Source: [Bacteroides] pectinophilus (GTDB lineage: Bacteria; Bacillota; Clostridia; Lachnospirales; Lachnospiraceae). From it: a DNA stretch of 64,000 nt. A program made the position numbers and the translations under genes. Below, piece by piece: positions 52,381 to 61,597 of the stretch. The notes beneath the pieces were generated by a model. The model was not told the origin of the DNA, ran no database searches, and worked only from the letters and a program-made list of their open reading frames with translations. Within the stretch, counting starts at the first letter, position 1, and each line of letters starts with the position of its first letter. Location of the stretch: assembly GCA_025146925.1 (NCBI GenBank), contig CP102260.1, forward strand, positions 139,001-203,000, in the 5' to 3' direction.

Positions 52381-53727
52381 ATGTTTGAGAATAAGACTGA
52401 GAAGGAAGCAAGAGAAGATATACTTGGCTTAGTTAAGGAGTACTGTGATAAGTACCATGCTAAGAAGCCATATGAGGAAGGCGACAGAATTTCATATGCA
52501 TCAAGAGTATATGACAGCGCAGAGATGGTCAATCTGGTAGACAGTTCACTTGAGTTCTGGCTTACATCAGGAAGATATACTAACGAATTTGAGAAGAAGT
52601 TTGCAGAGTACCTCGGAGTACGTTACTGCTCACTCGTTAATTCAGGTTCATCAGCCAACCTTGTTGCGTTTATGACACTTACATCACCTCTTCTTGGTGA
52701 CAAGAGGATTAAGAGAGGCGATGAAGTAATTACGGTTGCATGCGGATTCCCTACAACTGTAACACCGATGATCCAGTATGGTGCAGTCCCTGTATTTGTT
52801 GATGTTACGATACCTCAGTACAATATTGATGTTAATATGCTTGAGGAGGCACTTTCAGATAAGACTAAAGCGGTCATGATTGCACATACACTCGGTAATC
52901 CATTTGACCTTGCAGCAGTTAAGGCATTCTGTGAGAAACATGAGCTGTGGCTTGTGGAAGATAACTGTGATGCGCTCGGTTCAGTGTATACAATAGACGG
53001 GGAGGACAAGCTTACAGGTACTGTAGGTGATATAGGTACATCAAGCTTCTATCCGCCACACCATATGACAATGGGAGAGGGTGGTGCAGTATATACAGAT
53101 AATCCGCTCCTTAACAGAATAATCCGTTCAATGCGCGACTGGGGACGTGACTGTGTATGCCCTTCAGGTCATGACAATGTATGCGGACACCGTTTTGACA
53201 GACAGTATGGTGAACTTCCTCTGGGATTTGACCATAAGTATGTATATTCACATTTTGGATATAACCTTAAGGCAACAGACATGCAGGCAGCAATCGGATG
53301 TGCGCAGCTTGAGAAGTTCCCTTCATTTGTTGAGAGAAGAAGACATAACTTTGACAGACTTAAGGCTGCACTTGAAGATGTATCTGATAAGCTTATTCTT
53401 CCTGAGGCATGTCCTAATTCTAATCCGAGCTGGTTCGGTTTCCTTATGACATGCCGCGAAGGAATTGACAGAAGAGCAGTTGTTGAATATATAGAGAATC
53501 ATAAGGTTCAGACAAGAGCACTCTTTGCGGGTAATCTTACAAAGCATCCGTGCTTTGATATTATGAGAATGTCAGGAGAAGGCTTCCGCGTAGTGGGTGA
53601 CCTTTCTGTTACAGACAGAATTATGAATGACACGTTCTGGGTAGGCGTATATCCGGGAATGACTGATGAGATGATTGATTATATGGCAAAGACAATTAAG
53701 GAAGCAGTAAACGGAGGCGCTAATTAA
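52381..53727 (+). CDS. rfbH: CDP-4-keto-6-deoxyglucose 3-dehydratase (E1, iron-sulphur and PMP)
   Basis: 448 residues of the aminotransferase fold, but the Schiff-base Lys is replaced by His in YPPHHMTMGEGG (His227/His228), as in E1 dehydratases that use free PMP. The cluster ligands Cys258, Cys260 and Cys268 (C-x-C-x7-C) match the E1 [2Fe-2S] set, with Cys196 a likely fourth. It removes the 3-hydroxyl of CDP-4-keto-6-deoxyglucose. The reductase E3 (DdhD) that finishes the step is not in the window. Its last base overlaps the TPP enzyme start (TAATGA). Confidence 0.95.
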   Translation: MFENKTEKEAREDILGLVKEYCDKYHAKKPYEEGDRISYASRVYDSAEMVNLVDSSLEFWLTSGRYTNEFEKKFAEYLGVRYCSLVNSGSSANLVAFMTLTSPLLGDKRIKRGDEVITVACGFPTTVTPMIQYGAVPVFVDVTIPQYNIDVNMLEEALSDKTKAVMIAHTLGNPFDLAAVKAFCEKHELWLVEDNCDALGSVYTIDGEDKLTGTVGDIGTSSFYPPHHMTMGEGGAVYTDNPLLNRIIRSMRDWGRDCVCPSGHDNVCGHRFDRQYGELPLGFDHKYVYSHFGYNLKATDMQAAIGCAQLEKFPSFVERRRHNFDRLKAALEDVSDKLILPEACPNSNPSWFGFLMTCREGIDRRAVVEYIENHKVQTRALFAGNLTKHPCFDIMRMSGEGFRVVGDLSVTDRIMNDTFWVGVYPGMTDEMIDYMAKTIKEAVNGGAN

Positions 53728-55634
53728 TGAAGATAAGGCTTGCTGATTATGTATCGCAGTTTCTTGTTGACAATGGAATAACTCATGGCTTTACTGTAAC
53801 AGGTGGAGGAGCCATGCACCTTAATGATGCTCTCGGACATCAGGCAGGGCTTACTATGGTGTACAACCACCATGAGCAGGCGTGTGCAATAGCAGCGGAG
53901 AGCTATGCAAGAATCAATAATAAGATTGCGGTTCTCTGTGTTACAACCGGACCGGGTGGAACTAATGCACTTACGGGAGTTGTCGGAGGCTGGCTTGATT
54001 CAATCCCTATGCTTGTTATATCAGGACAGGTACGTTACGATACAACGGCAAGAAGCACAGGGCTTAATATACGTGCAATGGGAGATCAGGAATTCGATAT
54101 CACCAGAGCAGTTGCTTCAATGACTAAGTATTGTGAGATGATTGAGGATCCAAGGCGTATTGCATATGCCCTTGAGAAGTCGATGTATCTTGCCAATACA
54201 GGGCGTCCGGGTCCATGCTGGATAGATATTCCGGTTAATTATCAGGGAACTATAATAGATACGGACGAGCTGATACATTTTGATGTAACTGAATATGAGC
54301 GCGAGAATGCATATACTATTGCACCGAAGGTTACTGATGAGACAGCAGATGCGATTCTTGACAGAATAGCAGCAGCCAGAAGACCTGTATTCTATGCCGG
54401 CAACGGTATAAGGATATCAGGCGGATATGAGGAATTCAAAAAGCTTACAGACAGGCTTAACATACCTGTTGTCACATGCTGGGACAGCATAGATGCAATA
54501 TATGATGAACACCCTCTGTATGTCGGCCGCGGCGGAATCATGGGAGACCGTGCCGGCAACTTTGCGGTGCAGAACAGTGATCTTGTGTTTGCATCCGGCA
54601 ACAGGCTGAGCATCCGTCAGGTAGGATATACATGGAAGACATGGGCAAGAGAAGCTTATGTAATAGTTAACGATGTTGACCGTGATGAGATGAGAAAGCC
54701 TACGCTTCATGTTGATATGCCTGTATGGGCAGACGCAAAGGATCTTCTTGCCAAGCTTAACGAGAGACTTGATGCAAGAGGAATAACACAGGGAAAGACA
54801 TTCTGGAACGGAGAAGAGTGGCTTTCAAGATGTGCAGACTGGAAGAAGAGATATCCGGTAGTGCTTCCTAAGCATTATGAGGATACCAACCACACTAATG
54901 TGTATGCATTTATTAAGGAATTAAGCTCAAGGCTTGAACCAGGACAGGTTACGGTAGTAGGCAACGGTTCTGCATGCGTTGTGGGAAGTCATGCATATGT
55001 GATAAAGAAGGATCAGAGATTTATAATTAATTCCGCAATCGCTTCAATGGGATATGACCTTCCGGCAGCAATCGGCGCATGCGTTGCACACCACGGCAAT
55101 GCCGCACTTCACGGAAGAAGTCTGGCAAGACAGAATCAGGAGCCGGCAGGAGAGGATACGAAGAAGGATATTATCTGCATAAGCGGTGACGGAAGCATAC
55201 AGATGAATATTCAGGAGCTTCAGACTATAATCCATCACAGAATGCCGATTAAGATATTCATGATTAATAATGAGGGATATCATTCCATAAGACAGACACA
55301 GACAAATCTTTTCCATAAGAACTTTGTCGGAATAGGCCCGCAGAGTGAGGATCTGAGCTTTCCTGATATGTCAAAGCTTGCACCGGCTTACGGATATCCG
55401 TATTTTTCATGCGACTCCAATACAGATCTTGGCAGAGTGCTTGATGAGGCGCTTGCGGTTGACGGACCTGTATTTGTAGAGATATTTGTTTCAAAGGAAC
55501 AGAACTTTGAACCGAAGTCGGCGACAAAGAGACTTGAAGACGGAACACTTGTGTCACCTCCGCTGGAGGATCTGGCACCATTCCTTGACAGGGATGAATT
55601 CCATAAGAATATGATAATAGAACCTTTATCATGA
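53727..55634 (+). CDS. TPP-dependent acetolactate-synthase-like enzyme (YerE-like)
   Basis: 635 residues with the three-domain TPP fold. Glu50 in YNHHEQACAIAAE activates the cofactor; CVTTGPGGTNALTGVVGGWLDS is the substrate-side block; ISGDGSIQMN through INNEGYHSIRQTQ is the TPP/Mg site. The linker before GDG carries an unusual polar insert (HGRSLARQNQEPAG). A TPP enzyme right after rfbFGH recalls YerE of Yersinia, which joins an acetyl unit from pyruvate to the 4-keto carbon of CDP-3,6-dideoxy-4-ketoglucose. That role is inferred from gene order plus the TPP fold; a plain acetolactate synthase would not belong here. Confidence 0.8.
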   Translation: MKIRLADYVSQFLVDNGITHGFTVTGGGAMHLNDALGHQAGLTMVYNHHEQACAIAAESYARINNKIAVLCVTTGPGGTNALTGVVGGWLDSIPMLVISGQVRYDTTARSTGLNIRAMGDQEFDITRAVASMTKYCEMIEDPRRIAYALEKSMYLANTGRPGPCWIDIPVNYQGTIIDTDELIHFDVTEYERENAYTIAPKVTDETADAILDRIAAARRPVFYAGNGIRISGGYEEFKKLTDRLNIPVVTCWDSIDAIYDEHPLYVGRGGIMGDRAGNFAVQNSDLVFASGNRLSIRQVGYTWKTWAREAYVIVNDVDRDEMRKPTLHVDMPVWADAKDLLAKLNERLDARGITQGKTFWNGEEWLSRCADWKKRYPVVLPKHYEDTNHTNVYAFIKELSSRLEPGQVTVVGNGSACVVGSHAYVIKKDQRFIINSAIASMGYDLPAAIGACVAHHGNAALHGRSLARQNQEPAGEDTKKDIICISGDGSIQMNIQELQTIIHHRMPIKIFMINNEGYHSIRQTQTNLFHKNFVGIGPQSEDLSFPDMSKLAPAYGYPYFSCDSNTDLGRVLDEALAVDGPVFVEIFVSKEQNFEPKSATKRLEDGTLVSPPLEDLAPFLDRDEFHKNMIIEPLS

Positions 55635-55686
55635 TGTTATCTTAACTTTATCTTGACATTATCGTGATACGGCAGGAGCACAGAAT

Positions 55687-56664
55687 ATGCAGGGGATGCA
55701 AAGCGCCATAGTTACCGGACCTACGGGTGCGGTGGGAATGGCATTGATTAATAATTTAATATCTCACGGAATACGTGTGGCAGCAGTTGTAAGACCGGGG
55801 TCGGCAAGGGCAGCAAGAATAAAGGATAATCCGCTGCTTACGAAGGTGGAATGCGGGCTTGATGAGCTTGATAAGCTAAAAGACCGCCTTGCACGGGCCG
55901 GATTTAGGACTGGAAGTGCGGATGAACGCATGGGAGGACTTGTATTCTATCACCTCGGCTGGGATGGAACATTCGGTAACAGCCGTAATAATATGCACGG
56001 GCAGAATCTTAATGTGAAGTATTCGCTTGATGCGGTGGATGCCGCCAATGAATGCGGATGTGAGGGCTGGATAGGAACAGGTTCGCAGGCAGAATACGGA
56101 AGGTTTGAGGGAAAGCTTAATGCACAGGTGCCGGCATTCCCGGAGAATGGTTACGGAATAGCCAAGTTATGCGCAGGCCAGATGACAAGGATTGCATGTT
56201 CACAGTACGGAATGCGCCATGTGTGGACAAGAATATTAAGCATATACGGACCATATGACGGCGAGAAGACCATGGTAATGAGCACCATAGCTGCGTTGCT
56301 TGACGGAAGGATACCTGATTGTACGAAGGGTGAGCAGGAATGGGACTATCTCTATTCGGATGATGCAGGACGTGCACTGATGCTTCTCGGTCAGAGCGGT
56401 CATGATGGTAAGATATACTGTATAGGAAGCGGAAGAACAAGACCGCTGAGAGAATACATTGAAGATATCAGGGATGCGGTTAATCCGGATGCACAGATTA
56501 ATTTTGGAGCTGTGGATTATGCACCAAAGCAGGTATTTTACCTGTGTGCGGACATAAGTGACCTGCATGATGATACTGGATTTGAACCGTCAACTGCGTT
56601 TGCAGACGGAATAAAAGATACCATAAACTATTTAAAAAGTGAGAAATTCAATGAAAAAAATTAG
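55687..56664 (+). CDS. NAD(P)-dependent epimerase/reductase (YerF-like)
   Basis: 325 residues of the extended SDR family. AIVTGPTGAVGMALI is the Rossmann motif, GTGSQAEYGR and YGIAKLCAG carry the Ser/Tyr/Lys set, and WDYLYSDDAG is the conserved late block. In the yersiniose pathway YerF reduces the acetyl side chain introduced by YerE, and the order rfbFGH, TPP enzyme, reductase is the same. A different CDP-sugar reductase is also possible. It overlaps the GT2 start by 14 bases. Confidence 0.75.
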   Translation: MQGMQSAIVTGPTGAVGMALINNLISHGIRVAAVVRPGSARAARIKDNPLLTKVECGLDELDKLKDRLARAGFRTGSADERMGGLVFYHLGWDGTFGNSRNNMHGQNLNVKYSLDAVDAANECGCEGWIGTGSQAEYGRFEGKLNAQVPAFPENGYGIAKLCAGQMTRIACSQYGMRHVWTRILSIYGPYDGEKTMVMSTIAALLDGRIPDCTKGEQEWDYLYSDDAGRALMLLGQSGHDGKIYCIGSGRTRPLREYIEDIRDAVNPDAQINFGAVDYAPKQVFYLCADISDLHDDTGFEPSTAFADGIKDTINYLKSEKFNEKN

Positions 56665-57643
56665 CATAATGGTTCCTTGCTATAACGAGGAAGAGAATGT
56701 AGAGCCGCTTTCTAAGGCAATTATTGAGATGTTTGCAAAAGACCTTCCGCAGTATGACTATGAGATAGTATTTATTGATAATGATTCTTCGGATACAACA
56801 AGAGTGAGACTTAGAAGACTCTGTGAGGGTAATCTAAGGATTAAGGCAATATTTAATGCCAAGAATTTTGGACAGTTTAACTCACCATATTATGGAATCC
56901 TTCAGACAACGGGAGATTGTACGATACCTGTATGTGCCGACTTCCAGGATCCTATAGAGATGATACCTGAGCTTGTGCATAAGTGGGAGGAAGGCTATAA
57001 GATTGTATGTGCGGTCAAGACGAGAAGTAAGGAGAATCCCGTTATGTACTGGCTGCGCTCAGTATATTACAGAACAATCAAGAAAATGTCTTCGACAGAG
57101 CAGATTGAGCAGTTTACCGGCTTCGGACTGTATGACAGGTCATTTGTACAGGTGCTTCGCGACTTAAAGGATCCGATTCCGTTTATCAGGGGAATCGTAG
57201 GAGAGCTTGGTTACAAACGCACAGAGATAGAGTACGAGCAGCCGCAGAGACGTGCCGGCAAGACACATAATAATTTTTATACACTGTATGATGCAGCGAT
57301 GCTTAGCTTTACGTCATATACCAAGATAGGACTGAGACTTGCAACATTTATCGGGGCGGTAACAGCGGTGATAAGTGTTATTATTGCGATTGTATATCTT
57401 GTACTTAAGCTCCTGTACTGGAACAGATTCTCGGCAGGAATGGCACCGCTTGTAATTCTTGTGTGCATATTCGGTTCACTGATACTCATATTCCTCGGGC
57501 TTATGGGAGAATATATACTCAGTATCAACCAGCGTGTAATGAACAGACCGCTTGTAATAGAAGAAGAGAGACTTAATTTTGACATTGGAACACCTCAGGA
57601 AGAGGAAATGGCGAAGGAGAATACAGATGTACACAATAGATGA
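56651..57643 (+). CDS. Membrane-anchored family 2 glycosyltransferase (GtrB-like)
   Basis: 330 residues. ISIMVPCYNEEENVEPL starts the GT-A domain, FIDNDSSDTTRVRL follows, and CADFQDPIEMIP has the metal-binding DFQD. FTGFGLYDR and GYKRTEIEYEQPQRRAGKTHN are hallmarks of GtrB/ArnC-like lipid-phosphate transferases. Two C-terminal helices (about 232-260 and 265-290) form the anchor. It probably charges a polyprenyl phosphate with a sugar, perhaps the dideoxyhexose. ATG 56651 is used since the 56639 codon lies far inside the previous gene. It overlaps the LicD gene by 17 bases. Confidence 0.86.
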   Translation: MKKISIMVPCYNEEENVEPLSKAIIEMFAKDLPQYDYEIVFIDNDSSDTTRVRLRRLCEGNLRIKAIFNAKNFGQFNSPYYGILQTTGDCTIPVCADFQDPIEMIPELVHKWEEGYKIVCAVKTRSKENPVMYWLRSVYYRTIKKMSSTEQIEQFTGFGLYDRSFVQVLRDLKDPIPFIRGIVGELGYKRTEIEYEQPQRRAGKTHNNFYTLYDAAMLSFTSYTKIGLRLATFIGAVTAVISVIIAIVYLVLKLLYWNRFSAGMAPLVILVCIFGSLILIFLGLMGEYILSINQRVMNRPLVIEEERLNFDIGTPQEEEMAKENTDVHNR

Positions 57644-58469
57644 TGTTCACCACTATAATGACCTGCTGCTTGCTGAGGTTGACAGAATCTGCAAAAAGCA
57701 TGACATAGCATATTATATGGACAGCGGCACTCTTATCGGTGCCGTAAGGCATAATGGTAATATTCCGTGGGATGACGATGTTGATATAACAATGAAACGC
57801 GCGGATTACGAGAAGTTCATAGATGTATGTAAGGCAGGAGAGCTTGCTGACGGATATGAGCTCGTGCTCCCTAAAGATTATGGTGAGAATCATTTCTTTG
57901 ATTTTATTCCGCATGTGGCTTTTACTAAGAGTACAATTAAGCCGGATAATGATGAGATGAAGTTCTATAACGGTAAGCAGAACCATATGCTTCTTGATAT
58001 ATTTGTGCTTGATGAGATAAGTCCGTCACCGCTTGCACAGAAGTGGAAGGTGTTAAGGCTTCAGTTTTTATATATGCTTTCATGGGCTCACAGATATAAG
58101 ATTGATTACAGTGAGTATTCGGCAGCGCAGCGCGTAATTGTTGCGATTATGTCACATGTCGGAAAGCTTTTTAAGCAGAGCTCAATAGAGAAGCGTTTTA
58201 CAAAGATTGCGATGAATGATAACGGCAAAGGTTATGATAAGCTTTTCTCAGCATATTATCCGTTTGACCAGATACATTTTATATATGACAGATCATGGTT
58301 TGACAATGCGGTAAGGCTTCCGTTTGACGAATATGAATTCGATGCACCGCAGGGCTATGACAATGTGCTCAGGACAATGTTCGGCAGCTATATGGAGCTT
58401 CCGCCTGAGGATAAGAGGGTTGCGGAGCATTATGACGTGACGAGTGAATATTTTACTATAATGGAATGA
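57627..58469 (+). CDS. LicD family phosphotransferase
   Basis: 280 residues. DIAYYMDSGTLIGAVRHNG and IPWDDDVDITM are the LicD nucleotidyltransferase-fold signatures, with the DDDVD metal site. LicD enzymes move phosphocholine or phospho-amino-alcohol from a CDP carrier to glycan sugars. The donor may be made by the fused cytidylyltransferase three genes on. GGAGA lies about eight bases before ATG 57627, and the gene overlaps the GT2 end. The flippase follows after seven bases. Confidence 0.92.
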   Translation: MYTIDDVHHYNDLLLAEVDRICKKHDIAYYMDSGTLIGAVRHNGNIPWDDDVDITMKRADYEKFIDVCKAGELADGYELVLPKDYGENHFFDFIPHVAFTKSTIKPDNDEMKFYNGKQNHMLLDIFVLDEISPSPLAQKWKVLRLQFLYMLSWAHRYKIDYSEYSAAQRVIVAIMSHVGKLFKQSSIEKRFTKIAMNDNGKGYDKLFSAYYPFDQIHFIYDRSWFDNAVRLPFDEYEFDAPQGYDNVLRTMFGSYMELPPEDKRVAEHYDVTSEYFTIME

Positions 58470-58476
58470 TTGTATT

Positions 58477-59697
58477 ATGAAAAAGAATATTCTAAAAGCA
58501 TTTGCAGGGGATATGATGTACAGTATCATCGCACTGGTTGCCCTTAACGGAACAATCCAGCTTCTTGTTAATCCCCTTCTTACAAAGCAGATGGGTGCGG
58601 CAGCATTCGGCGTTATACTGTCAATTGAATCGGTTGTATCAATAATGGCTTCATCATTCGGCTCTGGAGCCAACTATTCAAGGCTCGTAATGAGTGCGAG
58701 AAAGGAAGAACCTAAGGGAGATTATAATCTGTTTCTTGCGATTATTGCGGCAATATCGCTTATTGTGACGCTTGTGATGCTGATAGTATTCAGGGCGCTC
58801 AATCCTGTTATGTATGTGAGCTCGGCTGTGCTTATGATAGCAAGTGTGCTCAGATATTACGGTGATGTCCAATATAAGCTTGCAATTAATTATAAAGGCT
58901 TCATGAAGTACTATATCGTAATTGCAATAGGATATGCGGCAGGCACGCTCCTGTATCCGGTCACCCATTCGTGGGGGATTGCTATTGCGCTGGGTGAAGT
59001 GCTTGCAACGGTATATGTGTGCCTTACGGGGAATCTTTACAAAAGACCGTTGTTTGAAGCATCGGAGTATCGTGCCGGTGTTATGAGGTCGGTATGGCAG
59101 CTTTCATTGGCATATCTGATTTCCAGTATGATAATGAATGCGGACAGAATACTTATTATGCTTTTTGTGGGTTCTGCGGAGGTTACGATATTCTACACGG
59201 CAACGCTCGTAGGCAAGATTGTTGCGATGATTACAAGTCCGCTGAATGGCGTGCTTATGGGGCATCTGTCCAAGTATGAGGGTGGACTTACAAAGAAGAT
59301 GATGTCAGCAATATCAGGAGCTCTGTTCGCAGTAGGGCTGTTTGTGCTGGCGGCGAGTGTGATTGCATCCAATATATTTGTAATGATTATGTATCCGGAT
59401 GTGTACGGGCAGGCAAAGCCGCTGTTCCTGCTTGCTAATGCAGGACAGATATTCTACTTTATATCTGAATCGCTGATGGTAATAGTATTGAGATTTACCG
59501 GAGAGAAGCTTCAGATAATACTTAATGCGGGATACGCAGTCATATTCTTTGCAGCAGCCATACCGGCAGTGTTGTTCGGAGGGCTTAACGGTCTTGCAGC
59601 TGCGATTTTTGCAGTTAATATAGTGAGATATCTGGCTGTAACACTTGCAGGAATGTTCTGCAGGCAGCAGTCACAGAACAATGCGGAAGCTCAATAA
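58477..59697 (+). CDS. Wzx-type polysaccharide flippase
   Basis: 406 residues, about twelve helices, no large soluble parts. LVNPLLTKQMGAAAFGVILSIESVVSI and the spaced charged helix starts (NADRILIMLFVG) fit the MATE/MOP-superfamily flippases (RfbX/Wzx). It would carry the lipid-linked repeat unit across the membrane. It lies between LicD and the cytidylyltransferase fusion, inside the CDP-sugar operon. No Wzy polymerase is clearly identifiable in the window, although several unassigned membrane proteins could serve. Confidence 0.86.
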   Translation: MKKNILKAFAGDMMYSIIALVALNGTIQLLVNPLLTKQMGAAAFGVILSIESVVSIMASSFGSGANYSRLVMSARKEEPKGDYNLFLAIIAAISLIVTLVMLIVFRALNPVMYVSSAVLMIASVLRYYGDVQYKLAINYKGFMKYYIVIAIGYAAGTLLYPVTHSWGIAIALGEVLATVYVCLTGNLYKRPLFEASEYRAGVMRSVWQLSLAYLISSMIMNADRILIMLFVGSAEVTIFYTATLVGKIVAMITSPLNGVLMGHLSKYEGGLTKKMMSAISGALFAVGLFVLAASVIASNIFVMIMYPDVYGQAKPLFLLANAGQIFYFISESLMVIVLRFTGEKLQIILNAGYAVIFFAAAIPAVLFGGLNGLAAAIFAVNIVRYLAVTLAGMFCRQQSQNNAEAQ

Positions 59698-59758
59698 GAA
59701 GTGATAAAGAGTAGTTGATTATATTTAAAAGCCGGTTGCGGCGGAATGAGAGGGATTT

Positions 59759-61597
59759 ATGCAGGCTATAATATTAGCAGCGGGAATGGGAAAGCGTCTT
59801 AAGGAGCTTACTAATGATTCAACCAAATGCATGGTTAAGGTAGACGGTGTTACGATGGCAGAGCGTACGCTCAGAAGCCTTGATTCACTCGGACTTGACA
59901 GAATAGTAATGGTTGTCGGGTATAAGGGTGAAAAGCTTGTAGAATACGCAGAGAGCCTTAATCTTAATACAAAGCTCGAATTTGTCAATAATGAAGTATA
60001 TGACAAGACAAATAACATATATTCACTGTATCTTGCCAAGGATTATCTGCTTAAGGACGATACACTGCTTCTTGAATCAGATATAGTATTTGATGATTCG
60101 GTTCTGCGTAAGCTTGTGGATAATCCATATCCAAGCCTTACACTTGTGGCAAAGTTTGAGAGCTGGATGGACGGAACTGTTGTCACACTTGACGAGGACA
60201 ACAATATATGCAGTTTCTTGGGTAAGAAGGATTTTGATTTTACTAAGATTGATTCCTATTATAAGACCGTTAACCTGTATAAGTTCAGCAGGGATTTCTC
60301 GGTAACACATTATGTACCATTCCTTGAAGCTTATTGCAAGGCTCTCGGCAATAATGAGTATTACGAGCAGGTCCTTAAGGTAATTACGCTTCTTGACAAG
60401 CCTGATATCAAGGCAGTGTGCCTTGACGATGAGGTATGGTATGAGATAGATGATGAGCAGGATCTGAGCATTGCGGAGATTCTTTTTGCAACACGCGCAG
60501 AGAAGCTTGAGAAGATGCAGCACTGCTTCGGCGGTTACTGGAGATTCCCTAAACTGCTTGATTTCTGTTATCTTGTTAATCCGTTTTATCCTAATAATAA
60601 GCTTATAAGTGAGATGAAGGCTAACTTCACAAGCCTTCTTACACAATATCCGTCAGGAATGGCTGTCAACAGTCTGACGGCTGCTAAGAACTTCGGCCTT
60701 AAGGATTACGAGATGGTTGTTGGTAACGGAGCTGCCGAATTGATAAAGTCTCTCATGGAGAAACTCCCGGGCAGGCTTGGTATTGCATTTCCGACATTTC
60801 AGGAGTATCCTAACAGAAAGAACACAGAAGATGTAGTTCCGTACTTTGTACAGAATGACAATTATTCATATACCGCAGATGACCTGATGAATTTCTATGA
60901 TGATAAGGATATTGATATTCTGACACTTATCAATCCGGATAATCCGTCCGGTAATTACATCAGAAGAGACGATGTTCTTCGTATCGCACAGTGGTGTGAA
61001 CAGAAGAATATAAGGTTTATTGTGGACGAGTCATTTGTTGATTTTGCTGATGCGGAAGAAGAGACAACATATCTTGACAGGGATATTATAAGAAAGTACC
61101 CTAAGATGATTGTTGTAAAGAGTATCTCTAAGTCATATGGTGTTCCGGGAATAAGACTTGGTGTTGCTGCAAGTGCTGATGAAGAACTCATTGCAGCAAT
61201 GAAAAAGGACGTTTCTATATGGAATATCAACTCATTTGGAGAGTTCTTCCTTCAGATACAGGAGAAGTATAAAAAGGATTATAAGGCGGCTCTTGAGAAG
61301 TTCTATACTGTAAGAAAGAAATATATTGAAGACCTTTCGGAGATAGACAATCTGAGGGTAATCCCGTCACAGGCAAATTATCTCCTCTGCGAGGTGCTCG
61401 GAGGAATGGGCAGCACAGAGCTTACTGAGATATTGCTTAATGATTACAATATCCTGATAAAGGATCTTTCAACTAAGAAAGGCTTTAACGGTCAAAATTA
61501 TATCCGTCTTGCAGTTAGGACAGGCAGTGACAATGACAGACTTGTAGCGGCACTTAACAGTATTCTGCCGCGCAATATTGAAGAGGACAGCGAGTAA
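59759..61597 (+). CDS. Fusion of LicC-like cytidylyltransferase and CobD/HisC-like PLP enzyme
   Basis: 612 residues. Residues 1-~235 are a nucleotidyltransferase: IILAAGMGKRLKEL, then KCMVKVDGVTMAER, a LESDIVFDD metal site and the late EIDDEQDL, as in choline-phosphate cytidylyltransferases. Residues ~250-612 are a fold-type I PLP enzyme resembling CobD and HisC: LINPDNPSGNYI, FIVDESFVDF, and Lys458 in SISKSYGVPGIRLG. CobD decarboxylates phosphothreonine; a phosphoserine-acting relative would yield phosphoethanolamine. The fusion could thus make a CDP-amino-alcohol in one chain for LicD (57627). Its stop overlaps the next ATG by one base. Transaminase activity is the alternative. Confidence 0.78.
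   Translation: MQAIILAAGMGKRLKELTNDSTKCMVKVDGVTMAERTLRSLDSLGLDRIVMVVGYKGEKLVEYAESLNLNTKLEFVNNEVYDKTNNIYSLYLAKDYLLKDDTLLLESDIVFDDSVLRKLVDNPYPSLTLVAKFESWMDGTVVTLDEDNNICSFLGKKDFDFTKIDSYYKTVNLYKFSRDFSVTHYVPFLEAYCKALGNNEYYEQVLKVITLLDKPDIKAVCLDDEVWYEIDDEQDLSIAEILFATRAEKLEKMQHCFGGYWRFPKLLDFCYLVNPFYPNNKLISEMKANFTSLLTQYPSGMAVNSLTAAKNFGLKDYEMVVGNGAAELIKSLMEKLPGRLGIAFPTFQEYPNRKNTEDVVPYFVQNDNYSYTADDLMNFYDDKDIDILTLINPDNPSGNYIRRDDVLRIAQWCEQKNIRFIVDESFVDFADAEEETTYLDRDIIRKYPKMIVVKSISKSYGVPGIRLGVAASADEELIAAMKKDVSIWNINSFGEFFLQIQEKYKKDYKAALEKFYTVRKKYIEDLSEIDNLRVIPSQANYLLCEVLGGMGSTELTEILLNDYNILIKDLSTKKGFNGQNYIRLAVRTGSDNDRLVAALNSILPRNIEEDSE

Noticed and set aside
53727-55634. Reading the TPP enzyme as ordinary acetolactate synthase (IlvB)
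   Set aside because: No small regulatory subunit or other branched-chain amino acid gene is nearby, and its coupling to rfbH points to sugar modification.
55653-55658. TTGACA in the gap before the YerF-like gene
   Set aside because: No -10 element follows at a workable distance, and the gap is only 52 bases inside an operon.
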